DNA of 64,000 nucleotides from Poa pratensis (taxonomy: Eukaryota > Streptophyta > Magnoliopsida > Poales > Poaceae). Shown here in pieces: positions 1-10,955 of this stretch; the stretch's first letter is position 1, and each line of letters begins with the position of its first letter. The notes under the pieces were generated by a model that was given only the letters and a program-made list of their open reading frames with translations, searched no databases and was not told the DNA's origin. A program made the translations under genes and the position numbers. The stretch lies in contig CAMZMU010000081.1 of assembly GCA_947311845.1 (NCBI GenBank), forward strand, positions 3,382,701 through 3,446,700. The letters are read 5' to 3'.

Positions 1-545
1 AGGCAATTGACCCCTAATACCATGTAAGTTGTTTTGTTCACGTGGCGGAAAGGAAAGGTGCCATCATAGAGAATCCTGCCTGATCCCATCTATGGCGTCC
101 GGCCCCGCCCTATCCACCATCTCCTCCGTGCCCGGTGCCGCCATTCTTCCACGGTCCACGCTGCTGCCACTACCACGCTGATGTGACCTTGCTCAACGGC
201 ACGCACAACCCTTGGCACCGGCTCGATCCCCTCTGCAATTACGCCACCGAGGCCTTGCTCGATGGGACAACGTTATCTCCCCTAGGCCGGTCCTCCTCCT
301 GGGGTCACGGCCATCAAAGTTCTTTCCCCTGAAACGACGCGACCATTCACTAGACAACGTTGGGTCACCGCAGTCGTTACCGTTGTTGGGCAGCACGAGC
401 GGGGGGCGCGATTTGGAAACGGGTACGTCGCAGACGACGACACTATAGGTGCTCCTTTCCGTGCTCTAAGGTGGCGTCCAACTTTATGGATAAATGACAT
501 GTGCCACGAGGCAAAACTGGCGTGAAAGCTAGGGTCAATTGTCTA
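1..545. mobile_element. Possible non-autonomous TIR transposon
   Basis: The first bases (AGGCAATTGACCC) are matched in inverted form at 533-545 (GGGTCAATTGTCT). The similarity continues imperfectly inward for about 45 bp, with TTTTG and CGTGGC blocks in both arms. The interior is GC-rich and contains only short overlapping reading frames with no recognisable domain. The left flank lies outside the window, so no target-site duplication can be tested. It could equally be an unrelated pair of similar words. Confidence 0.3.
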
Positions 546-1010
546 GTTTTGAAGAGTTTAGATGATTAAATTTGCCACTTTTCACCTGAAGAGGTGTTTC
601 GACCAATCTCACGCATCAACTGGCGATCATAAGAGAGCCAACAGGTTCCTTGGTTGGCGGATCAGCCTTCGAGAAAGGCCAGAAAATACCAAGTTTTGAC
701 ATATCATCCTTTGCCACCTCCTTGTTGATGCCGCAAAGAAAAGAAAACGTTGAGTCGCGTGATAAGTTGAAACACCTACCGGTAATAACAAAATAGATTG
801 GGTTTTTCTTCATTAGGGAATCCACGGTGCGGCGCTAAATGAGCTCCTTTACCAGATTTGGCAATTCTTACAAGAAAAATCCGGACGTAAAAATAAGAGC
901 CTCCTGCATGCTTGGGAAAGAAACTGAAATTCGCCCCTCCCCTGCCCAACCGTTCCAACGTTGTGATGCTCTAATGGAAATTTTCTGGTACAAAACTAGG
1001 TTAGGGATTT
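546..1010. other. Intergenic, nothing recognised
   Basis: No coding region, terminal repeat or RNA gene was recognised here. The short open frames are of mixed composition and carry no motif. Confidence 0.5.
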
Positions 1011-1083
1011 TCATAACATCGTACTACGTAGTACGTAAATAGAGTTCAAGATCGCAAAATATAGATTACACAAGTAGCCGAAT

Positions 1084-1556
1084 TTAATTAGACGACACGC
1101 GGCGTGTAGGCCGTATGCGTTTGCTGTGCATCGTGCACAGGACCAACTGCTCGCCATCGTCTTGCTGGTGATCTTGGGAACGCTATACTCGATCATCACC
1201 CACTCCGTCTTGACCGCATTCATCCTGTAGCTGTAACGCTTGCGGTATCCGGCGAGGCCGCCGTCCTCGCCCACCACCTCCACGCGCGTGAACGGCCTCC
1301 ACCACCCGCCATGGCGATGCCGGCGCAGCAGTTTCCTCCCGTCGTGGTACTGCGCGTGGCTAAGGAAGTACCAGTCTTTACGCGGTCCCGGCGGGTGGCC
1401 GGCCACCAGCTCCTCCGGGGTGGAGGCGTAGAGGTCGGCGTAGTTGTTGACGAGATGAGCGACGTCGTCGTCGAGGACCTCGCCGGCGATCTTAGGGCGG
1501 AGGACGCGCTCGATGAGCTCGACATCCTTTAGACGGGGTGGTAGTGGTACGGCCAT
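1084..1556 (-). pseudogene. Short NAC-domain protein, frameshifted in subdomain E
   Basis: NAC proteins are plant transcription factors that bind DNA through an N-terminal NAC fold. Translation from the ATG at 1556 begins MAVPLPPRL and shows the expected order of NAC subdomains. These are an LPP start with an acidic helix, a DLY motif near residue 42 (YADLYAS), a WYFLS motif near residue 62, a basic Trp-rich stretch where family members have the GYWKATG region (HGGWWRPF), and VKTEWVMIEYS near residue 115. The continuous frame then runs into nonsense. One frame over, the same DNA reads DDGEQLVLCTMHSKR, the usual end of the domain, and stops at 1084-1086. A one-base deletion near 1160-1170 therefore seems to separate the two halves. 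No C-terminal activation region follows, so even the intact form would be unusually short. It may be a pseudogene, a truncated regulator, or carry a sequence error. Confidence 0.65.
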
Positions 1557-1652
1557 CTTGCTAGTTTCCGGCCGCAGGGAACGACGGACGGCGACTCGAT
1601 GGAAAATCGGCTAGCTGTTTTCTCCGGTCGCCTGCACCCTGACCGCGCTGCT

Positions 1653-1664
1653 TATATATAGAGG
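1653..1664 (-). promoter_or_regulatory. TATA box of the NAC-like gene
   Basis: On the minus strand the sequence reads CTATATATAAGC about 100 bp upstream of the ATG at 1556. This is a normal plant TATA-to-ATG distance. It suggests the copy was, or still is, transcribed from its own promoter. Confidence 0.55.
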
Positions 1665-1787
1665 CGCGTGCAGCTAGCAGCATAGTCTGAGTCGGACACG
1701 TAGCTTGTGTTCAACTCGATTTAGACCACGCCGTTTCAGAGGAAACTGGCTACTAATCGGAACTGAAGAACTCCAAAGATTAGTTTT

Positions 1788-3300
1788 TTTCCTTCTTCTT
1801 TTTTTTTAGAACAAAGGCCGAAAGGCCCAGCGATAAATTAATAGCGCCAAACGGCGAGAGATACACAGTGCTGAACCCAGCATACAACACAATCCCACGC
1901 ACACACAAAAGCAGAACTATCAGGCGATTACAGGTAAAACGCCGAAGACCACCGCCACCGTCCACACAGGTAGACAGGCTCAACAAACCCCTCAACGGGA
2001 CGCCGAGGAGACTAGGGCGAAACATCGCCACTGACCACAAAGCTGCAGCTAGGCTCAACAAGGGACCACAGAGAGACGCCGGTGAGATAAGGTGAGCGCC
2101 GACGAGCACCGCCACTGACCACAGAAGCTGCAGACAGGCACCAGGTACCTCCACACAAGAAACGCCGATGTGCAAAGGGAGTTGTAGACCTTGCCGGAGA
2201 GAGCTCGGCGAGAGGTTGCCACGGCAGCCAACACCTCCCAACCTCCGGAAAGCAACCAACCGTGAACTCCAAAGCGATGTCTTCAAGAAGAGCACGACAC
2301 CGTAGTGCCGCCACCGCCCGATCCGAGGATCTTGGACTTTCATCCGGAGTGTAGAACGCCGAGAGAGACCACAGCGACGCCTTCAAGAAGGGGGCGGCGT
2401 CCATGGACGTCGCCGCCCCGCGGCCCGAGAAAAGTCCCGGGCAAGGGTTTCCCCTCGGCCAAACCTCTCCGCCTTCCAACCAGGGCACCGAGCGTCGCAT
2501 GACCCTCGAGCCACCGTCACGGAACGCTGCACGCCAGCCCCACGCCGCCCACACGGACGTGGACACCGTCCAGCACCCGAGCTGCTGGCACGCCCGCCAA
2601 CCAGGCAAGCTCCCACCTTCCAGGGCCGCCGCCCCGGCGTCCAAGCTCAACGCACCACCGAACTGAAGCGAGACGGAGAGAGATGGTTCCTTCACCAACT
2701 CCGGCGACCAGCAGCCCCCATGGCAGCCGGCAGCACCAGATCTGGAGCGACGACCGGCGGGCTCGCAGCGGGCACGGGGCCCCTGCCCCGTCCCAAGCTC
2801 GAGGCGGCCAGAGAGACCGCATCACCCAGCCGTCGCCGCCCGGAACCTTCCACGCGAAGCCTGCAGACCGCGGCGCCGCCGGCGACCATGCCCGCCATGG
2901 CCGCGGCGAAAGCCTGCCTTCCTTGCGCTCCCGTCCACCCAGGCCAGAGGAGAGCAGAGCTACGTCACCTGCCGCCACCGCCGCAGGTACGCAAGCCCAC
3001 GAAGCCGCCACACCGCCGCCGAGCAGCCGCGCCGCCGCGCCCTCCGAACAGCGCCGCGCTCCCCCGGTTGCAGCGCCCCGCGCCGCCGCCACCGAGCGAG
3101 AGGGAGAGAGATCCCCGCCGCCGCCAGCGCCGCCCACCGGCGACGCCCTCCGGCGGCGGCGAGGAGGGGGAGGGGGAGGGCGGACCGGGCTGTGGCGGCT
3201 AGGGTTTCGCCCTGACGCTCGCGGGAGCGGACAGGACGAAGATTGGCTTCTTGTCAACCGTTTGCTTACTAGCCTAACGACCTCCTTCTTCTTTTTTGCG
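1788..3300 (-). mobile_element. LINE-like or other poly-A retroposon, minus orientation
   Basis: Read on the minus strand, this GC-rich segment ends in GGCCTTTCGGCCTTTGTTCT followed by an A-rich tail (T tract at about 1788-1809 on the plus strand). Such a GGCCT-rich 3' end with a tail is typical of grass L1-type LINE 3' UTRs. The body (1810-3230) has long open frames on both strands because of composition, but none shows a reverse transcriptase, endonuclease or zinc-knuckle motif. The segment is therefore either a 5'-truncated LINE tail or a retroposed GC-rich transcript. The far border near 3230-3300 is uncertain and no target-site duplication was found. Confidence 0.4.
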
Positions 3301-3888
3301 GGGGAAATTTTCCCTTTTTTCACAAGGCCACAAACCAAGAGCAAGTCCATCTATCCAACTGAACCCAAAGGAAAGATTGGCAAGAAGAGGTCTTGATGCC
3401 AAGCCGACTAGATCTATTAGGGGAAGGGTCTTGAGGTCCTGGATTCCTACGGGTGACAAGCTCTAGGGTTTTATATCATTATCATGTGTCTCATGTCTAA
3501 CCTATATTTAAAAGAAAATGGCCTATTTACAGTCTAGCCAGCCACAAAGGGTTTGAGACAAGGGCCATGGCCCCTTTTATCGCGCGTAGCCAAGGGGACG
3601 GAAGTTCCGGGCTAGGTTGCACCGCCTTAAGAGTGGGATGGATGACAACAATTAGGATACCACGAAGAGGAACATCAAGTCAAGGAAATGATTGCCTCAT
3701 GCCAAGCATACTTAAGAGGCATCTACGGAGGACAACATAGTTAATGTCGTGGCCACCGCCCTTGCAAAACATTTGCTATTAAGTTCACCTCACGTCACTT
3801 CTTTTGGTGTCGTGGGTTAGCTGAAGATCACTCTCTCCCCCGATGTAACCAAGAAGGAGAGTTCCCCTTCATATGGTGTCATCAGCTA
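3301..3888. other. Intergenic, nothing recognised
   Basis: No domain-bearing reading frame, RNA gene or element terminus was recognised. A short GGGCCATGGCCC palindrome lies near 3562. Confidence 0.4.
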
Positions 3889-4110
3889 CTAGAAACGAGA
3901 ACTTTGGTCTAGGGCCATATTTGGCTCTTGTCTCGGGTGGCTTACGAACCGGGACTAGAGTGTGGCTCTAGTCCCGGTTCAACGGCTACAACGCCATGCA
4001 GCTCTGGTCCCGGGTCGGTGGGCACCTCTAGTCCCGGGTCGTGACACCACCCGGGACTAGAGGTCCCGCGGCAGGCAGCCGCAGCGGTGGGTCCGCGCGA
4101 GAGGCTCTAG
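3889..4110. mobile_element. Degenerate CACTA-like terminus with subterminal repeats
   Basis: The start CTACTAGAAA resembles the CACTACTAGAAA terminus of plant CACTA (En/Spm) transposons. It is followed by a cluster of the subterminal word GGGACTAGAG and its complement (CTCTAGTCCCGG) in both orientations, about six copies in 170 bp. Such subterminal arrays are the usual transposase-binding regions of CACTA elements. No opposite terminus and no transposase were recognised, so this is a fragment or a small deletion derivative. Confidence 0.5.
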
Positions 4111-4132
4111 TACTAATTAATCGTCACGGGGT

Positions 4133-4486
4133 TCAACGGATGTATGGCGACGTCGTGGCAGTGGACGCTGCCATCGGATGCACGGCTGTAAAAATGTCTT
4201 CCATCTTGACGAAGTCGTCGATGCAGGCCGGCGAGTCGGAGGGACGGGAGCGGAGCAGGTCGTCCACGCGGCGGAGGCCGCTCTGACGCACGCCGTCCGG
4301 GTCCAAGACAAGGTGCCAGGTGTGGCCGCCGGCGCGGAACGTGCGCAAATCGCCGTCACGGGCCATCATCATCGCGACGAGAGCGTGGCCCTGGGTACCA
4401 GAGGTCCGTGCCGGCGACCCCCGGCCTATAGGAGAAAGGAAAATAGGACGCGTGGCGCGGCGCCCGCCGGAAACCGCCACCGCCAC
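4133..4486 (-). CDS. Hypothetical ORF, 117 aa
   Basis: An open frame begins MAVAVSGG and contains GGHTWHLVLDPDG near residue 54 and an acidic stretch ending in FVKMEDIF. Its codon use looks gene-like and it lies directly beside the CACTA-like repeats, so it may be a gene fragment picked up by that element. The family was not recognised and there is no clear promoter. It may be a chance frame in GC-rich DNA. Confidence 0.25.
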   Translation of the reverse strand: MAVAVSGGRRATRPIFLSPIGRGSPARTSGTQGHALVAMMMARDGDLRTFRAGGHTWHLVLDPDGVRQSGLRRVDDLLRSRPSDSPACIDDFVKMEDIFTAVHPMAASTATTSPYIR

Positions 4487-4559
4487 CGCGCGGCATCTAT
4501 CAGCGCGATGAACAGATTATTAGCTTTACGTACGTTACGAACTTATATACAATAGTAAT

Positions 4560-5090
4560 CTACGATGGCCGGTGACAGTGGCTTGTGATCGACACGACAG
4601 ACGTTGGTTCAATGTGTCTGGACGTCGATGTATATATAGATAGATCGGTCTGGAGATCTCCGTGTCCGATTCCGGGTACGATTGGAACTCACGGTGCCCC
4701 AGGATTTAGCAAACAGACTGTAATGCGGAACAGGACTCACGACAAGTCTGGAACTTCAGAAAAGAAATCCAAGGACAAGTCTGAGCAGCGTTTCAGATAA
4801 ATTCAGCGGGTTTTATATCAGTTTAGAGAGTAGGAGCATGTTTAATTGAGGATACATATTTAAAAAATCCAGGTTGTTGATGGTGCTATATCAATCGGAA
4901 GGCAGACTTAAGCAATTGCAATATCATTACATATATCAATGCATAACCATAAGAATATAAGATCTCAATATCAATACACAACCATCGGGTTTCCATGTCA
5001 AATACATAACCACCAGGTTTCAAAATAGACCATTAAATTTGAGGTTCCATCTCATGGAAGGAATGATGGGAATGAGAAACAGTATTAAAA
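4560..5090. other. Intergenic, includes 3' flank of the phosphatase gene
   Basis: AT-rich sequence downstream of the phosphoserine phosphatase stop codon. The 3' UTR must lie here (about 4850-5090), but no poly-A signal could be assigned confidently. Confidence 0.4.
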
Positions 5091-7488
5091 CTAAGGCAAC
5101 TCGGCAATCAGCTCTTGAAAATCAAAGACAGTCCAGTCAGCTTTTGCTGCAACTGCTTCTCTCATCTGGACACCGGCATAACAAATGAACAAATCTGCTC
5201 CGCCGGGTTGCCGAGCCTGCAAGGACACATGAATACAAATTAATTATACACTTTTTTTTGCATTCATTGTCTTTGGACCCATGATGGCATTTAAAAATTA
5301 ATAACACTCGTCATCATTTAAGTATATTGTGTAACCATCATTCCCAAAAAGATTCCTATGTTTTGACCCATTCATTTGTACAGCGTGATACAGAGATTAC
5401 TGGAAAAATACCTAAGAAACACAACTTTGTCCTCTTACTACTAGCTAACATTTACAAAGAAACATATTTATTGTATCTCCATTGTCCAGAGAGAAGATTC
5501 GAAGGAATTATCAAGTGATATACCTCGAGATCAGTTGCACCATCTCCAATCATAATGAGTGTCTTATAACCACGATCCTGAACAAACGAAATAAGGTCAC
5601 TTACGGGACTAGAATTTTCTTTAAAAAATCAGAAGTCACAGTTACACTAGACCTGTCTTATTTGTTGCACTGCTACTGCTTTACCCCCACTTCGAGAAGT
5701 GGGCTCTGTGGGATCAAAACCAGCACTCTCTCCGATGTTCCAAATAGCAGTTGGTTTGCTCTGATGTTTTCCGCATGAATACCCAGCTCAAATGCCACAG
5801 GCTGGAAAAAATAAACAAGAAAAATGAGGAGTGCTTCATGCATATCAAATCGCAAAATAGAATGCTTCCACGATAATCCATAACATATTGCATATTGCAT
5901 GTATGTGAAAATAAAGTAGCGACATTATATTCAATGAAGTCTGAAGTGGAAACAAATGGGGATTGGGAAATTGTTATTTTTAGATTGAGGGAAGGCACAT
6001 ATCCTTGTTTGCTATGCCAACAAATAATTATATTAAAATTTTAGCACTTTTGTCTTTAAACTATACATGTTCAAATAAATCTTGGTGTAACATCAAATAT
6101 AACAAATGTCAAAATTTGAAAATTTTCGGAACGACGAGAAAAATTAACTTTGTTCAGTTATTCCAGAAGTACCATAAGTTCAGCCACTGAGCGAAAAGAT
6201 GTACCTTGATCATTTGTCGAAAACCTCCTGACACAAGGAATACTTCAGTATTATTAGCTTTTAACTTCTTTATCAAATCACTGATTCCAGGAGAAATCCT
6301 GCAGATAGAAGTGTATTGCTTTCAGTAAACAAGTGAATGAACCAAGAGAATGAACCAAGAGAATGAACGGTGTGCATACCTAACACAAAAAGAAAAACTT
6401 ATGTTGGATTGTTGAAGAAATGATTAAAGAAAACCATCTTGGATTTATTCCATTGTTAGAGATCTTAGGACATCTCTTAATAGGAGATGGGGTTAATAAG
6501 CCAACAGGGTTATGTTGTGGTTGCAGTGGAAGTAGCCCCCTAAAGGCTGAAGTGGTATAGCCAGATATTATTGATATCATTTAGTGGTATTAAAAATGAA
6601 TTTAGGCTATGTAGTGTTATTATCCTGAAAGGGTGTTTTTTTCTTGTGGTACCAAATATTTGCATATAATGTAGCTACAAATTTTCTCATTGGTGTAAAA
6701 GAGAAGCCAGGTAAAGTCAAGCAAGCATTTGCTATAACATTCTGTTGTTGTCAGTAGCGCATATCTAATCATTCGAGAATGTGAAGATACTTGAAGTTGG
6801 GGCTTTTATGAGGTTACCTGGGTGGCCTCTTCACCAGACAGTCCTCAACTTGGGACAGAGATGGCTTGATTAAGGAGATCCTGGCGGATAGAGCCTCTTC
6901 AAATGGAACAGACCCTGTCATCGCCCTGAGAACATTGGGCCAAGATTAGTTATTCTGACAGAATCAAATGCTAAACACTTAACACCCTCCAGAAAAATCG
7001 CTACAGAAAATGTGGTATTTACTTTGTCGTCCACTCAGCAACCGCCTGCCCAGCTCCGCAGAAATCAGCAAGTTCATCAATACCCTCATCCAAGCACACA
7101 GTGCTATCCACATCAAAGCACACCGCGTCAGCACTGCGCCATGTCTCAACAACATCTGGACACAAATAGGCAAACCATTGCACAAACAAACCTTTAAGCA
7201 CTGCTTCTTAAGAAGTGCATCGATAAAACGATAAAAAAAACTTCTCAGTAACAAGGAGAACTAACCTTTGGATGGCTGACGGTTGGCTGAACCGGGAGAG
7301 GAGGCCGCCTTCGAGACCTCCATTGCTGCTGCCACCACAGTGCGAGTTTCAGAGAGTTTGGCACAAGGGAATGTTGGGTTTGCAGCTCTTATCGCTAACT
7401 GTGTAGCCTGTGGTGATCTAACTGAAGATGACTGAGGAACAGTCAGAGGATGCCCTGCGCTGGTGCGTACACTGATCGGTCCGGCCAT
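5091..7488 (-). CDS. PSP: Phosphoserine phosphatase, chloroplastic (7 coding exons; 1-bp frameshift in exon 5)
   Basis: This enzyme removes phosphate from 3-phosphoserine, the last step of the plastid phosphorylated pathway of serine synthesis. Coding exons, inferred from splice sites and continuity, are 7488-7266, 7155-7023, 6925-6818, 6298-6205, 5801-5653, 5577-5524 and 5216-5091. All have GT..AG introns and compatible phases. Exon 1 from MAGPISVR is a Ser/Ala/Thr-rich plastid transit peptide. Exon 2 holds the HAD nucleophile motif FDVDST and DEGIDELADFCGAG. Exon 4 has the LVSGGF serine motif, exon 5 NQLLFGTS and then the SGGK lysine motif, and exon 6 MIGDGATDLE with the metal-binding Asp. 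Exon 7 ends AELP-stop. Intact length would be about 295 aa, normal for plants. Exon 5 is 149 nt where 150 are needed: one base is missing near 5734 (after FGTS), so the literal reading is broken. Either this copy is a recent pseudogene or the assembly has an error. All other positions look constrained. Confidence 0.88.
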
Positions 7489-7503
7489 ACTATACAAGCC
7501 TGC

Positions 7504-8153
7504 CTGTAAATTCAAAAGGAAATGTCAATTACTCAAAAAACGATTGCCAAGACCATGTTTTAATCTAGGTAACTTGAAGAGAAGACAAACGTTTGTTGCA
7601 GCGACTGGACACAAGACATGGGCCAAACCCCAAGCGTGCTCGAGCTGACTGACGCAAACCGTCAAACACCTTATGGACATGCGTCACGCAGTGCAAAGAG
7701 TGGCAAGCACGACGCAAGACTAAAATTAAGCTTTGGACAGGTGGAGCACGAAGAAATCCATATATAGACAGTAGGCAACAGCATTGCGGCCTACGAAAAT
7801 CTTTTCTGGCAACACCGGAGTGCTGACCGGATACTGACTGCCACCACGCCCACCGCGCCCGAGCCACGATGTGCCGCTGCGCCACGCCGCCGTAGCCCGC
7901 CTCACCTCAGCTCACTGCGGTCGCCACAGTGCCAGAGGGACGGCGCAGTGCGTCACCTCCGACGGCGGCAGTGCAGGACAGTGGACAGAGCATGGGTTCC
8001 CACGGCGGCGCGCCCTGCCGTGCTCGGAGAGGGTTGGTCCGCGCGCGAGTAGGCAGTAGCCATGCCCATGGCGGACGAAATTGAGGCGAGGGCGGCACGG
8101 ATGAAATCTATCTAGCGAGAAACAAAATGCTGGATCGGGATTCGGAAACTCAC
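7504..8153 (-). other. Probable 5'-UTR intron of PSP
   Basis: On the minus strand a donor GTGAGT starts at 8153, and a pyrimidine-rich acceptor ending TTTACAG stops at 7504, only 16 bases before the PSP ATG. A leader exon would then end at 8154, with the promoter upstream of it. Frames inside this 650-bp stretch show no domain. A leader intron is common in plant housekeeping genes, but no transcript evidence is available here. Confidence 0.45.
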
Positions 8154-8154
8154 G

Positions 8155-8650
8155 CTTGCAGAGCAGGAATATTCTTCGTCCGGTCGAATGGCGCGCCCAG
8201 GTCCAGGTGCGATAGGAAGAAGGCTGTTCCTAAGATTTTCTTGTGGAGAGTTGGTGCTCGGATTCCTCACCTACCACGTACCTGAACTATGTTGCCACAG
8301 TCCGATGACAAGTGGGGCTACTGATTGGCTCTTGCTACCTTCTCTAGGCCCGTTCGGAACATGTTCACCTCAATAAAAGCTCAAGCGGGCGGAAAGTCAC
8401 TCTCTATCAATCTCAAAAAAAAAAAAATTCACTCTGTATCCTGAGACATATTTTAGTGTGTAGATACAGGGTGTGGATTTTTGGAGGCCGGGCTACAGGT
8501 AGTCCGGTATCTCCGTCCTGCGTTCGATCTGTGTGGCTGCGTTCGAGTGGAGAAACCTGTCAGATGGAATTTCGGAGTGAATAATGAACTGGGCCGCGGT
8601 ATAGATGTGGGTATACGGCGGAGTAATACATGGGCACTTGTAAGGTAGTA
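8155..8650. other. Probable PSP leader and promoter region
   Basis: No coding signal was seen. An A-rich run near 8416-8428 follows a possible AATAAA at about 8373 on the plus strand. It could be the tail of a small retroposon in plus orientation, but its start was not found. Confidence 0.3.
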
Positions 8651-8811
8651 CTCCCTCCGTTTTTTAATATAAGATGTTTTAGCATTTGTCCACATGCACA
8701 TGCACACAAATGTATGTAGACATGTATTAGTGTGCATGTTCACTCACTTTATTATGCATCTAGACAACATGTGCAACACCTAAAACATCTTATATTAAAA
8801 AACGGAGGGAG
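8651..8811. mobile_element. Stowaway-type MITE (161 bp)
   Basis: Terminal inverted repeats begin CTCCCTCCGTTTTTTAATAT and end with the exact complement (ATATTAAAAAACGGAGGGAG). The element is flanked by TA on both sides (8649-8650 and 8812-8813), the mariner/Stowaway target site. It has no coding capacity and lies upstream of the phosphatase gene. Confidence 0.92.
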
Positions 8812-8813
8812 TA

Positions 8814-9989
8814 GTACATAATGGGCCGGCACTTTTACAGATTTCTCCGCCGATGCGAGCTGGTTCGAGGACAGCGTGGCAGCAATGGAGCCGGTGCAGC
8901 TTCTCAGGATGACCGGCGTGGTCGATGTTTGAACCGGCGGCGAGACACCAAGATCTGCTGGCTGGATGTTGCCGGAAGGTGGAGATGAGGTGCTGCCGCC
9001 TGTGCCGCCGGCAGGGCGATAGGTAGGACAATTTTCTAGGGCAAACCGGTGGAAAGACTAGTGGAATTCGGCGCAACACGCCGCGCCCTTTAAGAGGAAA
9101 TTTAGAATTAACCAAGGCATGTAAGTATGCACTGTATCGCTGTACTGTATCGCTGCTTTTGTTGATCAAGACGCAGACTTTATGAAATTTTGGCTGATTT
9201 ATGTATGTTTAATTTCTGAAGGATAAACGTGTTTGTTTGCGTCTGAGTGGGAGAATGTTGGAAAGGCCGAACATTTTGTTTGGAGCAAGAACGCTGAGAT
9301 GAATCTTCCCGTTTAAAGGGCATAAATTCTCAAAATTCGAATTTAAATATATCTATATACCAAAATTTTACATTCTTACTCTAAATGAATATGGTCGGAA
9401 GTTGTTCAATCGTGTATGAATCCGACATAAATAGATATAATTTCTTTTCTAGGCATTTTGTCATGATTAACATTTATTGGATATTGTGTTGAAGTACAAT
9501 CTAATTCATGGAATTTATACATCTTAAACATGCATGAATTTGGTACAAACAGGAAGATTACATTATAACATATTTCATTATTTTTCTGAATTATCAACTT
9601 AAAGATATTGATTTTACAATATTTACTCAATTCGTGGATTTTTTGGAAAAGGTTAAAGGTTTGACAGCAGGACTACATCTTTTTTGCAAATTAATAAAGA
9701 TCGACGGATGGGCCCAGTGCAGCGTCAGCATGCCGTAAAGATGGAGGCAGTACGTCCTTCCCGTTCTGCGTAGTTCGAGCCTAATTTTTTTAAGACAATT
9801 AGAAACCAATGGAGAATGATTCAAATTTTATATGCAAACGATGTAACTTAGAAAATAGAATAAGTATGAGCATTTATTTAATTTATCTTCATAATTAGAG
9901 AAAATGCATTTAGATTATCTCCAAGTATTTATCAAATTGGAACGTTCAAATATTTTTTGTATTTTGCCATAAATAGTTAGCATTTATTG
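8814..9989. other. Intergenic AT-rich sequence
   Basis: A short GC-richer part (8820-9090) has an open minus-strand frame without a recognisable domain. The remainder is AT-rich with no element borders recognised. Confidence 0.4.
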
Positions 9990-10655
9990 TTCTGAGCATT
10001 TTGATTAAACAAAGACTTTTATATAAAAATGTTTTATTCTTGAGGACCGAGTTATATCTTTTTGAAAAGTGCGAGGACTTTACTGCAAGAAAGCGGTGTC
10101 CGTAGGGCCGAGTCACTTTTTTGGAAAGTGCGAGGTCTTTTGTGGAAGAAAGAACCAGTGGACAGATTAAATTTTTCTGAACATTTGATATATTAAACAC
10201 ATTTTTCTGAATTGCAGATCAGAAGTTATAGATTATACAATTTTGGACATGTTTCTGAATTTTTTGGAAATGTTTAAAATTCTGACAATTATAATTTTGG
10301 ATATTTTTCTTAATTTCTGGAAATGTTTAAAATTCTAACGATGGGACCCACATGGCAGGGTTTTAGTAATTACTGAAATTATTTATCAAAACGAATAAAA
10401 TTCGGACGTCTGGGGCATACGATAACGTTATTTGGTGACGTCGTCAGTGGAACTGTTGCTGATGCGATGGTCGTGTCGTTGCGAAAAGGTCACTGGATTG
10501 TCCGAAAATTGCAGATAAGTCCCTCCGGCGTACAGGCCGACGTAGGCTCCTTTGACATTTGGACTGTGGGTTAATATTCTTGTTTGTCAAGGTTTTTTTT
10601 GCAAAATGGCGACGGCGATGCCGTGTCGTTGCGAAAAGGTCCCTGGATTGTACGA
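9990..10655. repeat. Duplicated AT-rich block, copy A1
   Basis: About 665 bp, starting at TCTGAGCATTTTGATTAAAC, repeated in direct orientation at 10954-11620 with only scattered substitutions and small indels. Its right part holds a shorter internal repeat (CGTTGCGAAAAGGTC.. TGGATTGT.CGAAAATTGCA.ATAAGTCCCT) at about 10475 and again at about 10627. No reading frame with a domain was found. The type of element is unknown. Confidence 0.7.
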
Positions 10656-10843
10656 AAATTGCAAATAAGTCCCTTCGCGTTCAGAACGACGAAGGCTCCT
10701 TTGCCCAACATGAAAGTTGTTTGGAAGGGTGATATCCATGTACTCGTGAAAAGGAAATTCGACGGATGACCGTGCGCGATGAATTTGACAAAACTTGTCA
10801 AATGTTTGTGCGAATCTGGATCTAAAATTAAGGAGCTATAGTC

Positions 10844-10901
10844 GACCAAACTCGAAACTGATTACGGGAATGGAACCTACTCGTCGACGCGCAAATTTTT
10901 C
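10844..10901. repeat. 58-bp direct repeat, left copy
   Basis: The stretch from GACCAAACTCGAAACTGATT to GCGCAAATTTTTC is identical base for base to 25160-25217. The two copies bracket the second A block, the LINE and its nested LTR element. Confidence 0.9.
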
Positions 10902-10955
10902 TGAACATTTTGATATACAAAATGTGTTTAATATATCAAAATGTTCAGAAAAATT
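10894..10955. repeat. Perfect 24-bp inverted repeat with 14-nt loop
   Basis: Arms AATTTTTCTGAACATTTTGA-TATA (10894-10917) and the exact complement (10932-10955) enclose CAAAATGTGTTTAA. The right arm is also the reverse complement of a segment inside the A blocks (about 11126-11165). The palindrome therefore marks the seam where an inverted piece of the repeat met the direct copy. Confidence 0.9.

Noticed and set aside
2012..3396. Long overlapping open frames on both strands in GC-rich DNA
   Set aside because: Frames are open because of composition (Pro/Ala/Arg/Gly-rich), overlap on both strands and show no domain; the segment has a LINE-like tail instead.
7565..8098. 106-aa and 63-aa minus-strand frames upstream of PSP
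   Set aside because: They lie inside the proposed leader intron and have no recognisable domain or splice continuity with PSP.
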